A stretch of 64,000 nucleotides of DNA from Flavobacterium sp. W4I14. GTDB lineage: Bacteria; Bacteroidota; Bacteroidia; Sphingobacteriales; Sphingobacteriaceae. The translations under genes were made by a program, and so were the position numbers. The stretch covers positions 682,001-746,000 of the forward strand of contig JAUSZU010000001.1 of assembly GCA_030817875.1 (NCBI GenBank), in the 5' to 3' direction. Below the pieces are notes generated by a model. It was not told where the DNA came from. It did not search any database and saw nothing but the letters and a program-made list of their open reading frames with translations. Shown here piece by piece: positions 53,733 to 63,939 of the stretch; positions within the stretch are counted from its first letter, which is position 1, and each line of letters opens with the position of its first letter.

Positions 53733-56700
53733 ACCAAGCACCACTTACCGCATTCAGTTCCACAAAGATTTTAACCTGAAATCGCTTGATCGTATTATCC
53801 CATACCTAACCGAATTGGGAATAAGTACATTGTACGCATCGCCTATTTTTGAAGCCGTTCCGGGCAGTATGCACGGTTATGACGTGGTAAATCCATTAAA
53901 GATAAATCCTGAGATCGGTACCGAAGCCGAGTTGTTAAATGTGTCTGAAAAACTAAAAGCAGCAGGGATTGGATGGCTTCAGGATATTGTTCCCAACCAC
54001 ATGGCTTTCCATCCTCGTAATACCTGGTTAATGGATGTGCTTCAAAAGGGTTATGCCTCAGATTTTGCCCGTTTTTTTGATATCGACCTGGAAAAGGACG
54101 ATGGACGCTTAATGGTTCCTTTTTTAGGTGAGGAGCTTGATGAAGCTATAAAGCAGGAGAAATTACAGCTAAAAAAAATTGAAGGTGAATATTTTCTGGT
54201 TTATGGCGAAACCAATTGGCCCGTTAATGCTGATACGCATAAAATGCTGGCTTTACTCGATTTTAGGAAAGTTAACAGCAATACAGCTGTTTTAAAACAG
54301 ATTGTTAACGATCAGCATTACCGCTTGTGTAATTGGCAGGAAACAGATCATAAAATCAACTACCGAAGGTTTTTTACAGTCAATGGTCTTATCTGCCTAA
54401 ATATGCAGCATCAGGAAACATTCGATCTTTATCACCGCTATATTTTCGAACTGATTGATAAAGGGGTTTTTCAGGGACTCAGAATCGACCATGTAGATGG
54501 GCTTTTTGATCCCAAAGGCTATTTACAGCGCCTCCGGAAGTCGGTTGGAAAGGAAGTTTATATTGTAGTGGAAAAAATTCTGGAACAGGGAGAGCAGATG
54601 CCACTGGACTGGAAGGTACAGGGAAACACCGGTTATGATTTTATGGCAATGGTAAACAATCTTTTTACCAATAGGCAGGCCGAGAAACCTTTTACCAGAC
54701 TTTATAATCGGGTAACAGGAAAAAAACTCAATCCATCTCAACTGATCTATGAAAAGAAACAGAATATATTGTTTAAACACATGCAGGGTGAATTGGATAA
54801 CCTGTTTGAAATGCTTTTGCCACTTAAACCGCCTGGTTTTTCTGCTATAGAAAATGCAGAACTAAAAATGGCCCTTGGCTGGCTCCTCATCCGTATGCCT
54901 GTATATCGGTATTACAATTATAGCTTCCCACTTTCAGAAACCGATGAAAAGAATATCAGCAGGCTGCTAATGCCCCTCATTGGTGATAAAAAACTGGGTA
55001 AAGCAGGAGAATTGTTAGCTGTCATATTTTTAGAAAAACCACGAAATGCAGATCCTGCATATAGACAAAAAGTCGGTCAGTTTTTTCAGCGCTGTATGCA
55101 GTTTACCGGTCCGCTAATGGCCAAAGGGGTCGAAGATACGCTGATGTTTACATACAACCGTTTTGTAGGCCATAGTGAAGTTGGAGATGCTCCGGATGCA
55201 TTCGGGATACCACTTGATGGGTTTCATAATGAAATGCTGAATCGCCAACAGCACTGGCCACTCAGTATAAATGCAAGTTCTACCCACGATACCAAAAAAG
55301 GAGAGGACGTAAGGGCCAGATTGAATGTACTTAGCGATCTTCCTGAAGAGTGGAGCCTGCTGGTTGAACAGCTTAAGCGTATTTTTAACAGTTTGCAGCA
55401 TAAGGTGCCAGCCTATAAACAGTTACACGACAATGATGTTTATCTACTCCTGCAGACCATTATCGGGGCCTTGCCTTTTCTTGAAGATGATGAGCATGAT
55501 ATTGATAACCGTTTAGCACAGTTTATTGTAAAAGCGCTGCGGGAGTCCAAAAAACGGTCAGACTGGGCAAATCCGGATGAGGTTTACGAGCATAAACTGA
55601 ATAAGTTTTCGCGGGTTATTTTAAATGAAAGGCTGGAGAGCGGAAAATTGATCAAAGACTTTTTGAAGCGGATTTCAGATTTTGCAATAATCAATAGTTT
55701 AGCGCAGCTTACTTTAAAATTTACCTGCCCTGGTGTTCCGGATGTCTACCAGGGAACCGAATTATGGGATTTAAGCCTGGTTGATCCTGATAACAGAAGA
55801 CCTGTTGATTATAACAGCAGATCCAAAATGATGGAGGATCTAGAAACACCTGCTGACTATAAAAAACTTTGGGAAGACAGGTTTTCTGGAAAGTTGAAAA
55901 TGTGGTTAACCAAAACTTTGCTTTTGATCAGAAAATCCGAAGCTGATGTTTTTGAACTTGGCACCTATATACCCTTAACGGTTGAAGGTAAGTATAGTAA
56001 CCATATCTGTGCTTTTGCAAGGAGGTATAAACACCGCTGGATAATAACGGTTGTTCCCCTGGGTTTTGCCAAGTGCTGTAAGATCCAGCATGTACCAGTT
56101 AGCGATTTCGATTGGGAAGATACTACAGTTATTTTACCGCATGAGGCGCCCTTAACATGGGAAAATCTACTTACTGGAAAAAAAGGGGCTAAAGATCCAC
56201 TACTGAGGGGTATACGCATCGGCCAGTTGTTCAACAAAGTTCAATTGGCGGTGATCAGGTTAACCCCTAAAAAAAATAAACGTTCTGCCGGGGTGCTGAT
56301 GCACGTTAGTTCCTTACCATCCAGTTTTGGTATCGGCGATCTGGGCCCCAGTGCCTATAAATTTGTAGATTTTCTTTACGCTTCGCGGCAAAGCTATTGG
56401 CAGATTCTGCCCCTCAATCCGGTAAAAAAGGAGAATGGGTATTCTCCTTATTCCAGCAGTTCTGCTATGGCCGGAAATACCATGCTCATTAGTCCGGAAG
56501 CTTTATTCGAAGATGGGCTTTTGAGTAAAAGCGACCTTGATGCTTTCCTGTTACCAATAACAGCACAAGTTGATTTTGAAAAAACAGCAGAAATGAAACA
56601 GCGTATCTTAGATAAGGCTTATCAGCGCTTTAAAAGTATAGGTAACAAAAAACTTATTGCAAGCTACAACTCCTTTTGTAAGGCTGAAGAGCGCTGGCTC

Positions 56701-57778
56701 AATGATTTTTCTATTTATACCCATTTAAAACAGTATTATAAAAATAGTGAGTGGTTTAACTGGCCAGAAAAGTTTAAGTCTAAAAATAAAAAAGCTATTG
56801 TTGAATATGAAAAAAACTACCTGGCCGAGATTGAGGAAATAAAGTGGAACCAGTTTATTTTTTACCGTCAATGGTACAAATTGAAAGCATATGCAAATAA
56901 AAAGGGAATAAGATTAATCGGCGATCTTCCATTTTATCTGGATTACGATTCGGTTGAAGTATGGGCAGAACCTCAAAATTTTCTCCTTGATAAAAACGGA
57001 AACAGAACCGTTGTTGCGGCGGTACCTCCAGATTATTTTAATGAAAAAGGGCAGTTGTGGGGAATGCCGATATACAATTGGGAGAGGATGGAGCATGAGG
57101 GGTTTAAATGGTGGAAGAACCGACTCAAAAAAAGCAGAAAAGTATACGACCTTGTGCGCCTGGATCATTTCAGGGCTTTTGCGAGTTATTGGCAGGTTGC
57201 AGCTGATCTTGAGGATGCCGTAAATGGTACCTGGCAACCTGGGCCCGGCGCTCAATTTTTTAAATCTATGAAAGGAAAATTCGGAGAACTTCCTTTTATT
57301 GCCGAAGATCTTGGCGAAATTACTGAAGATGTGCTCCATTTAAGAAAACAGTTCGGCTTGCGCGGCATGAAAGTAATACAGTTTGCCTTTGGCGAAGACC
57401 TGGCAGCTTCGCCCCATATTCCGCATAATTTTGATTCGGTGAATTTTATCGTCTATACCGGAACCCACGACAACAATACAACTTTGGGATGGTTTAAAAA
57501 ATGAAACAGACGAAGCGCTTCGAAAACGGCTATCGAACTATGTGGGGAGTGTGGTTGATGAAACGAATATTAATATGGCCATGATCAGGCTTTGCTATTC
57601 TTCAATTGCTGAAATTGCAATAATCCCCATGCAGGATATTATGCAGTTAGGTGATACAGCTAAGATGAATACGCCGGGTAAAGCATCCGGTAACTGGGCA
57701 TGGCGGGTAGATGAAGGATTTATTACCGAAAAAACGATAAACTGGTTAAAATCAGAAACTGAACTTTACGGACGCTAA
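53725..57778 (+). CDS. treY-malQ: fusion of maltooligosyltrehalose synthase (TreY) and 4-alpha-glucanotransferase (MalQ), with frameshift
   Basis: From ATG 53725 the frame runs 1259 codons to a stop at 57504. TreY (GH13, ~1-840) has LRIDHVDGLFDP, IVVEKIL and HDTKKGEDVRAR. MalQ (GH77, from ~855) has VSSLPSSFGIGDLG, VRLDHFRAFASYW, IAEDLGEI and GTHDNNTT. The last ~90 residues of MalQ lie in another frame, up to the stop at 57776-57778. One base too many in the A6 run at 57496-57501 breaks the frame; with five A the protein would continue NETDEALRKRL. All MalQ catalytic residues precede the break. It could be a sequencing error, a mutation or slippage. Confidence 0.88.
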
Positions 57779-57794
57779 ATTGTAAAATACCTGG

Positions 57795-58778
57795 CTATCC
57801 CTTAGGCTGTTGTGATAAACTTTTGGCCGTTAAAAGCACTGCGCCCGCAAAGAGAAGTAGCCCGCCGGCCAGGTATTTACGGTGCGCCTTAGGTCTTCCA
57901 GGCATTCCCCAGCCGCCATGTATGGCATTACCAAAAGGAAGCGGAGAGAAAATATTGCCATTTGTTTTTTCGATGTCAGGTGCATTTTTTAAGTAACTAC
58001 GGATCACCACTCCGGCTATACCCCTTGTAATTGCCGGAAAAATGGCATAAGATAGGCGGAGCAGTATAGAAGTACTTCCAATCATCGTTTGCGGTTTCGG
58101 TTGCTTAGAAAGTTTAAGTATGCTTATCGCAACACGCATCGGATCGTAAACCGGAGGTGCAGGTTTTAAACTTTTTCCGGTATAATTTGCCGCATGCTGG
58201 ATCCCTGGTGTATCTAAAAATGCTGGAAAGGCATCACAGATATAAATATTGGGGTATCTGGATAATTCTGTTTTAAGGGCTGCACTAAAACCCTTCAAAC
58301 CAAATTTGCTTGCAGAATAGGCCACACCATAAGGTACAGGAAGAAAGCCACCGAGAGAGATATTGTTGATGATGATACCTGACCCCTGTTTTTTAAAATA
58401 TGGAAGAACAGCATGAGCGCCGTTCATGTAGCCGAGCAGATTGGTGCGCAGCACCTGCTCCGAAACTTCCATTGGTGTAACATCAAATTCGCCGATAGCA
58501 AGTACACCGGCATTATTTATCCAGATATCTATTCCAGGCCCAAAATTATCTGCAGCCGCTGCCAGATTAATTACCTGTTTATAATCAGATACATCTGCTT
58601 CAACTGTTAACACTTCTGCACCGAATAATTCACATTCTTTGGCCAGTGATTTGAGTTCATCCAAGTTGCGGGAAGAGATCACCAATTTATCTCCATTCTG
58701 AGCAAATACTGTAGCCATTGCTCTGCCGGCACCGCTCGAAGCGCCTGTAATTACAACGGTTCTTTTTTCCTTCATCAT
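57795..58778 (-). CDS. SDR family oxidoreductase
   Basis: A ~327-aa short-chain dehydrogenase. Cofactor motif ITGASSGAGRAMA, NNAGVLA, Ser in NNISLGG and YSASKFGLKG with the catalytic Tyr and Lys. A C-terminal hydrophobic segment (YLAGGLLLFAGAVLL) suggests a membrane tail, unlike the other SDRs here. Start could be 58793, 58778 or 58775; I prefer 58778 because the first five residues of the longest form (MGCTI) are not typical. A possible AAC-N18-GTTTT box is close upstream. It converges on treY-malQ. Confidence 0.88.
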   Translation of the reverse strand: MMKEKRTVVITGASSGAGRAMATVFAQNGDKLVISSRNLDELKSLAKECELFGAEVLTVEADVSDYKQVINLAAAADNFGPGIDIWINNAGVLAIGEFDVTPMEVSEQVLRTNLLGYMNGAHAVLPYFKKQGSGIIINNISLGGFLPVPYGVAYSASKFGLKGFSAALKTELSRYPNIYICDAFPAFLDTPGIQHAANYTGKSLKPAPPVYDPMRVAISILKLSKQPKPQTMIGSTSILLRLSYAIFPAITRGIAGVVIRSYLKNAPDIEKTNGNIFSPLPFGNAIHGGWGMPGRPKAHRKYLAGGLLLFAGAVLLTAKSLSQQPKG

Positions 58779-58837
58779 TATTGTACAACCCATTCTGCCC
58801 GAAAAATGTTTTTTGTTATGCTTTAATTCAAATTAGC

Positions 58838-58863
58838 TAAACTTTAACCGATTTTTCATTGTT
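58838..58863 (+). promoter_or_regulatory. ECF-type promoter before ADH-catalase genes
   Basis: Plus strand TAAACT-N14-ATTGTT followed by GTTTATT, 64 bp before ATG 58927. The -35 hexamer has T instead of A at its first base. Confidence 0.5.
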
Positions 58864-58926
58864 GTTTATTTTACCATAGGCTGTTTATGAAGGCTTTATT
58901 CAATTCATCTACATAAAATTTAAACT

Positions 58927-60084
58927 ATGAAAGCAGCTGTATTCCACAAACCTGGCGATATCCGGGTAGACAATGTACCCGATCCGGAAATTCTTGATCC
59001 CAGAGATGTAATCCTTAAAGTAACTTCAACCGCAATCTGTGGCTCCGATCTGCACATCTTAAGCGGTGCGGTTCCGCAAAAAGAACCTTTAGTCATGGGG
59101 CATGAATTTATGGGGATAGTGGAGGAGGTTGGCGCCTCCATTACGAACCTGAAACGAGGCGACAGGGTAGTAGTTCCCTTTCCCATTGCATGTGGTAAGT
59201 GTTTTTTCTGTACTCATGAAGCTTCACCTGCCTGCGAGAATTCGAACTTTAAAAACTATGGACCAAATGGTGATATGATGAGCCAGAAGGGCGGTGCACT
59301 CTTTGGTTATACCGATCTTTATGGTGGATACTCAGGTGGCCAGGCACAATATGTGAGGGTGCCTTATGCCGATATCAGTCCGCGTATTGTTCCCGATCAT
59401 TTAAGCGATGAACAGGCACTGTTTCTTACCGATATTTTTCCAACTGGTTGGTCGGCCATCGATTGGGCGCAGTTAAAAGGGGGAGAAGTAGTTGCCATCT
59501 TTGGATCAGGGCCGGTTGGGTTAATGGCACAAAAAGCAGCCTGGATAAATGGTGCCAGCCGGGTAATTGCAATTGATCCCTTAGATTATAGGCTCGAAAA
59601 GGCAAAGGCGGTAAATAAAGTTGATATCCTTAATCCGCATAAAGTGGATGTAGTAGAAGCGATAAGGGAAATGACGGGCGGACGGGGAGCTGATGTATGT
59701 GTAGATGCGGTGGGATTTGAGCCCGAACGTAGCTTTATGGATAAGGTTAAGGCGACCATCAATTTTGAAAAAGGTTCCATAAAAGTGCTCGAAATGTGCT
59801 TTGAAGCTGTTCGCAGAATGGGAACCGTATCTATAATGGGTGTTTATGGTTCGCCTTACGATAACTTTCCGCTCTTTAGAGTTTTCGATAAGGGTATTAC
59901 CATCAAACAGGGCCAGGCACCCGTACTTAACTATATAGATAAACTTGTTGGTTTGGTAAATGATAGAAAGGTAGTGCTCGATGATATTATTACCCATACG
60001 CTTCCCCTTGATCAGGCAGCACACGGCTATAAGATCTTCGACGAAAAGGAGGAGGGTTGTGTAAAGGTTGTTTTAAAGCCTTAA
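58927..60084 (+). CDS. zinc-dependent alcohol dehydrogenase
   Basis: A 385-aa medium-chain dehydrogenase of the formaldehyde-dehydrogenase-like branch. Catalytic zinc ligands are in AICGSDLH and MGHEFMG; structural zinc Cys residues are in CGKCFFCTHEASPAC. The NAD site is FGSGPVGLMAQ. An insert at ~100-125 (GALFGYTDLYGGYSGGQAQY) is typical of glutathione-independent formaldehyde dehydrogenase relatives. It leads a unit with a 77-aa protein and catalase, suggesting a role in detoxification under oxidative stress. Confidence 0.93.
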   Translation: MKAAVFHKPGDIRVDNVPDPEILDPRDVILKVTSTAICGSDLHILSGAVPQKEPLVMGHEFMGIVEEVGASITNLKRGDRVVVPFPIACGKCFFCTHEASPACENSNFKNYGPNGDMMSQKGGALFGYTDLYGGYSGGQAQYVRVPYADISPRIVPDHLSDEQALFLTDIFPTGWSAIDWAQLKGGEVVAIFGSGPVGLMAQKAAWINGASRVIAIDPLDYRLEKAKAVNKVDILNPHKVDVVEAIREMTGGRGADVCVDAVGFEPERSFMDKVKATINFEKGSIKVLEMCFEAVRRMGTVSIMGVYGSPYDNFPLFRVFDKGITIKQGQAPVLNYIDKLVGLVNDRKVVLDDIITHTLPLDQAAHGYKIFDEKEEGCVKVVLKP

Positions 60085-60141
60085 CAGCTATTTAGAAAAT
60101 TAAAATTCTTCACCCATCAGCACATCTATCCTTAAAACAAC

Positions 60142-60375
60142 ATGGAAAAACTCATTGAACAGCTTAAAGCATTTTTAGGAAACAGAATTATGGATCTGAA
60201 AGTAAAGGGACCAGCAGAAGTCGATATGCTGATTGATGACGAGCAGCCCTTAGAACCTCTCGCATCGGAACTGCGGAGCCATGTTATAGAGATTGTTGAT
60301 AAAAATACATTGGCAAAGATAAACCTTGTCCGCGCCGACGGCACATTGGCCGATAGTTTTTCCCTCAACCAGTAA
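60142..60375 (+). CDS. small hypothetical protein, 77 aa
   Basis: An acidic cytoplasmic protein with an N-terminal amphipathic helix (LIEQLKAFLGNRI) and beta-like segments (DLKVKGPAEVDMLID). I do not recognise it. It is 57 bp after the dehydrogenase and 63 bp before the catalase on the same strand, so probably part of that unit. Confidence 0.65.
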   Translation: MEKLIEQLKAFLGNRIMDLKVKGPAEVDMLIDDEQPLEPLASELRSHVIEIVDKNTLAKINLVRADGTLADSFSLNQ

Positions 60376-60438
60376 TGTATTAACCGCATAAAAAATTAAA
60401 TGTTACAGCCAAAAAAAGAGGCTTAAGCTAAAAAAAAA

Positions 60439-62631
60439 ATGGACAAGAAAACACCAAAAAGAAAAAATAAACCTGCCCAGCCAGAAAATGGTAAGACGGC
60501 CAAACTGGAACCTTTTGTAGCAGATTCGACAGGCGAATTTTTAACAACTAACCATGGGGTCAAAATTAATGATGATCAGAATTCGCTCAAAGCCGGAGAA
60601 AGAGGAGCAACACTTTTAGAGGATTTTATCCTTAGGGAGAAAATTACACATTTCGATCATGAACGCATACCCGAAAGGGTAGTGCATGCCAGAGGTTCTG
60701 CTGCACATGGCGTTTTTAAGGTATACGAAGACATGTCTAACTTAACCAGGGCAGCATTTTTATGCGATCCGGGAGCAGAAACTCCCGTGTTTGTTAGATT
60801 TTCAACCGTAGCAGGCTCCAGGGGATCGACAGATCTGGCACGTGACGTTAGGGGTTTTGCAGTAAAATTTTATACTCAGGAAGGGAATTTTGATCTTGTT
60901 GGCAATAACATGCCGGTATTTTTTATTCAGGATGCGGTTAAATTTCCAGATCTTGTTCATGCCGTAAAACCAGAGCCTGATAATGAAATGCCACAGGCCG
61001 CTTCGGCTCACGATACTTTCTGGGATTTTATTTCTCAGATGCCCGAGTCGTCGCATATGATTATGTGGCTGATGAGCGACCGGGCAATCCCAAGGAGCTA
61101 CCGCATGATGGAAGGTTTTGGCGTACATACTTTTAGATTTGTGAATGCCAATGGTGAAGCCAGCTTTGTGAAATTCCACTGGAAGCCACTTTTGGGTGTT
61201 CATTCGGTAGCCTGGGACGAGGCACAGAATATTTCGGGCAAAGACCCCGATTTTCATAGAAGGGACCTTTGGGATGCCATTGAGGCTGGCGCCTTTCCAG
61301 AATGGGAACTCGGTGTGCAGATCGTTCCTGAAGCTGATGAGTTTAAATTTGAATTTGATCTTTTGGATCCTACCAAACTGATTCCTGAAGAACTTGTTCC
61401 CGTGCAGCGTATTGGTAAGATGACACTCAACAGAAATCCCGATAACTTTTTCGCGGAAACGGAGCAAGTCGCTTTTCACGTTGGTCATGTTGTACCAGGT
61501 ATCGATTTTACCAATGACCCGCTATTGCAGGGCAGATTATTCTCCTATACCGATACCCAGCTAATCCGACTGGGAGGGCCAAATTTTCACGAAATCCCGA
61601 TTAACCGACCTGTAATTCCCGTGCATAATAACCAACGCGATGGCCATATGCGTCAAACAATCAACAGGGGTAAAACCAGTTATGGACCAAACGGACTCGC
61701 CGCAAACGACCCAAGGCAGGCACCTGCTGCGCAGGGTGGCTTTGTAAGTTATAATGAGGCAATTGATGCCAGAAAAATCCGCGCAAGGAGCAGAAGTTTT
61801 TTTGATCATTTTTCGCAGGCCCGCTTGTTCTTCAATTCACAGAGCAGTGCCGAGAAAAATCACCTTATCGATGCCCTTAGTTTTGAACTCGGCAAAGTAA
61901 AGGCCATTCCTGTTAGGGAGCGTATGCTGGCTGTATTAGTTCAGATAGATAAGGGCCTGGCTGGGGCAGTTGCGCAGGCACTTGGCCTGCAGATTCCAAA
62001 AATCCCTTTGGCAGACCTTAACAATAGCCTGCCAGCGGATGGCAAAAGGAAGGATTATGCTTCTATAAATCCTAAAGGAAGCCTTGCAAGGTCTGTAGCG
62101 CTAAGTATGGCTACAACGATCAAAAATACCGTTAAGTCAAGAAAAATTGCAATCCTTGCTGCAGATGGAGTAAATGAGCAGACACTTAGTAAGGTTAAGG
62201 ATTTCCTTGTTGCACAGGGAGCGGTGGTGCATATTATAGCGCCAAGGTTGGGTGAAATTATTTCGGCAGGTGGTAAGGATATCGCAGTGGATGAAAGTCT
62301 TCTAACAGCAGCATCCGTCCTTTACGATGCAGTATATGTGCCCGGTGGTGCTAATTCAGTTAATGCACTTAGTGGAGAAGCCAATGCCATCCATTTCTTA
62401 AATGAGGCTTTTAAACATTGTAAGGCAATTGCAGCCGACAAACAGGCGCTCCAGGTATTAGAATCTACTTATTTCGCTAAAAAGCTACCGGCAGAAGATG
62501 CTAACGGTACTGCATTACGCGAAGGAATTCTGATTACCGAGGATATTACTGCCCTTACAAAGACTTTTGCAGAAATGATTGCCCTGCACCGCTTTTGGGA
62601 CTGTGAAATTCAAAGAAAAATACCAGCATAG
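60439..62631 (+). CDS. katE: large-subunit catalase (HPII/KatE type)
   Basis: A clade 2 haem catalase of 730 aa, destroying hydrogen peroxide in the cytoplasm. The distal His is in VVHARGSAAHG, the Asn in VGNNMPVFF, the proximal Tyr in RLFSYTDTQLIRLG. The C-terminal ~150 residues (IAILAADGVNEQTL and later) are the flavodoxin/DJ-1-like domain typical of HPII. The first ~35 residues are Lys/Pro rich. It is followed by a hairpin terminator and is in a unit preceded by an ECF-type box. Confidence 0.95.
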   Translation: MDKKTPKRKNKPAQPENGKTAKLEPFVADSTGEFLTTNHGVKINDDQNSLKAGERGATLLEDFILREKITHFDHERIPERVVHARGSAAHGVFKVYEDMSNLTRAAFLCDPGAETPVFVRFSTVAGSRGSTDLARDVRGFAVKFYTQEGNFDLVGNNMPVFFIQDAVKFPDLVHAVKPEPDNEMPQAASAHDTFWDFISQMPESSHMIMWLMSDRAIPRSYRMMEGFGVHTFRFVNANGEASFVKFHWKPLLGVHSVAWDEAQNISGKDPDFHRRDLWDAIEAGAFPEWELGVQIVPEADEFKFEFDLLDPTKLIPEELVPVQRIGKMTLNRNPDNFFAETEQVAFHVGHVVPGIDFTNDPLLQGRLFSYTDTQLIRLGGPNFHEIPINRPVIPVHNNQRDGHMRQTINRGKTSYGPNGLAANDPRQAPAAQGGFVSYNEAIDARKIRARSRSFFDHFSQARLFFNSQSSAEKNHLIDALSFELGKVKAIPVRERMLAVLVQIDKGLAGAVAQALGLQIPKIPLADLNNSLPADGKRKDYASINPKGSLARSVALSMATTIKNTVKSRKIAILAADGVNEQTLSKVKDFLVAQGAVVHIIAPRLGEIISAGGKDIAVDESLLTAASVLYDAVYVPGGANSVNALSGEANAIHFLNEAFKHCKAIAADKQALQVLESTYFAKKLPAEDANGTALREGILITEDITALTKTFAEMIALHRFWDCEIQRKIPA

Positions 62632-62648
62632 TTTAAGGTATAAACCAA

Positions 62649-62672
62649 GGTGAAGGCTATTTGGCCTTCACC
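62649..62672 (+). terminator. hairpin after catalase gene
   Basis: A perfect 9-bp stem GGTGAAGGC/GCCTTCACC with a 6-nt loop. It lacks a strong T-run (AAATTTATT follows), so it may attenuate transcription into the next gene rather than end it fully. Confidence 0.6.
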
Positions 62673-62685
62673 AAATTTATTAGCT

Positions 62686-63291
62686 ATGGAAAATAAAAAT
62701 AACTTAGAGACCGTACCTGTTCAATATACAGGTAGCGAAATGGATGTGATAGAACGCAGAGACTGTAGCACCTCTGCAGAAGCGGTAGCCGTTTTTGAAC
62801 GGGCCTGTACCAGATTATTGTCTGTTAACGAATGGGGGCGTTATGCTGGTATATCAGCTTTCCAATTAATCGATCCTCAAGGCATCCGTGCAGAAAGACA
62901 GGCGCAGTTAAATGATTATATCAGGATTGATATTCCCGGTCCTGGAACCCAGGCTGGAATGGGCTATGACTGGGTTCAAATCGAGGAAATCACCACTGAA
63001 AGCGATGGTGAAAAGCAAACATTATCTATGAGGGTAAGGCCCTGTGCACATCCTTTGTCACAAAAAAAGGAAACTGCCCACTTTTTAAAAAATGAGGCCA
63101 CATCAAGCTTTATCATTACACGGACAGGACTACATGTTAGTGCGGAAGAACATGCCAGAAATGAAGTTCCAAATACAGATAATGGCAGCCTTTATGATAA
63201 GGGAAGGAATTTTATGGTGGGTATGGCGGCCAAACTTGGGTTTTCATATCCGCAGTGGAAAGGGCTGGTTAAGGCGCTTTTGCAAGATTAA
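62686..63291 (+). CDS. hypothetical protein, 201 aa
   Basis: A cytoplasmic protein (ATG 62686, MENKNNLET) without recognised family. The N-terminal part has short helices (AEAVAVFERACTRLL) and WGRYAGISAF; the middle beta-strands include YDWVQIEEI and LSMRVRPCAHPL; the C-terminal KLGFSYPQWKGLVKALL is helical. The strand pattern with many beta segments in the middle is compatible with a START-like fold, but this is not shown. It follows catalase on the same strand and its 3' end overlaps the convergent ankyrin gene by 23 bp. Confidence 0.75.
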   Translation: MENKNNLETVPVQYTGSEMDVIERRDCSTSAEAVAVFERACTRLLSVNEWGRYAGISAFQLIDPQGIRAERQAQLNDYIRIDIPGPGTQAGMGYDWVQIEEITTESDGEKQTLSMRVRPCAHPLSQKKETAHFLKNEATSSFIITRTGLHVSAEEHARNEVPNTDNGSLYDKGRNFMVGMAAKLGFSYPQWKGLVKALLQD

Positions 63292-63775
63292 CATTTTTGC
63301 TGTATAATTCAAGCAGTTCTGCTCCGGCTTCGTTCCCCTGTAAAATGGCCAGGTCTAATGCGTGTTGTCCCCTTATATCGCGAAGCCCGGTTTCAGCGCC
63401 ATGATCTAAAAGTAGTTTTAATACCTCATTGCGGCCAAACATTGCAGCAAACATCAATGCGGTTCCACCGTTTCCGTGCTGAAGATTAATGTCTGCCCCA
63501 CTTTCGATCAATAGTTTTGCAATATCGGTATAGCCTTTAAATGCCGCACCCATTAAAGCGGTGTTGCCTCCCTGATCTCCAAGATTTAAGTCTGCTCCTG
63601 AGGCAATCAGGTATGCTGCCGCTTCCAGCTGGTCGTTGTAGCAGGCAATAATCAAAGCGGTATAACCTTTAGCGTCCTGAAAATTTATATCCACTCCTCT
63701 GCGCATTAGTTCTTTTAAAACTTCTGTATCGCCTTTTCTTGCGGCAGGTATAATGAGTTGTTCTATGTTTTCCAT
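63269..63775 (-). CDS. ankyrin-repeat protein
   Basis: A 168-aa protein of four to five ankyrin repeats (GYTALIIACYNDQLEAAAYL, GNTALMGAAFKGYTDIAKLL, GGTALMFAAMFGRNEVLKLL and flanking partial ones), no signal peptide, so a cytosolic protein-protein interaction module. Ankyrin genes beside catalase genes are known, such as ankB next to katB in Pseudomonas aeruginosa; here one gene separates it from katE and it is on the opposite strand. A weak AAAC-N17-GTT-like box is upstream. Confidence 0.9.
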   Translation of the reverse strand: MENIEQLIIPAARKGDTEVLKELMRRGVDINFQDAKGYTALIIACYNDQLEAAAYLIASGADLNLGDQGGNTALMGAAFKGYTDIAKLLIESGADINLQHGNGGTALMFAAMFGRNEVLKLLLDHGAETGLRDIRGQHALDLAILQGNEAGAELLELYSKNVNLAKAP

Positions 63776-63895
63776 TTTTATATAACATTCCCATTGTTAA
63801 AAAGTTTAAGGGAAAACGCTGTTCATTTCTAGAGAAAACTCAACAATCCTTCAACTTTTTTAAAAAAAAATTTCCTTCAAAAGCGCAATGTGATA

Positions 63896-63903
63896 TATCT
63901 TTG
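63896..63903 (+). promoter_or_regulatory. -7 element of tRNA-Pro promoter
   Basis: TATCTTTG exactly fits the Bacteroidota TAnnTTTG consensus, 36 bp before the tRNA 5' end. No convincing -33 TTG is seen. Confidence 0.5.
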
Positions 63904-63939
63904 CATCAATTTCGTGTTCCCTGAAGGGAACTCAGCAAA

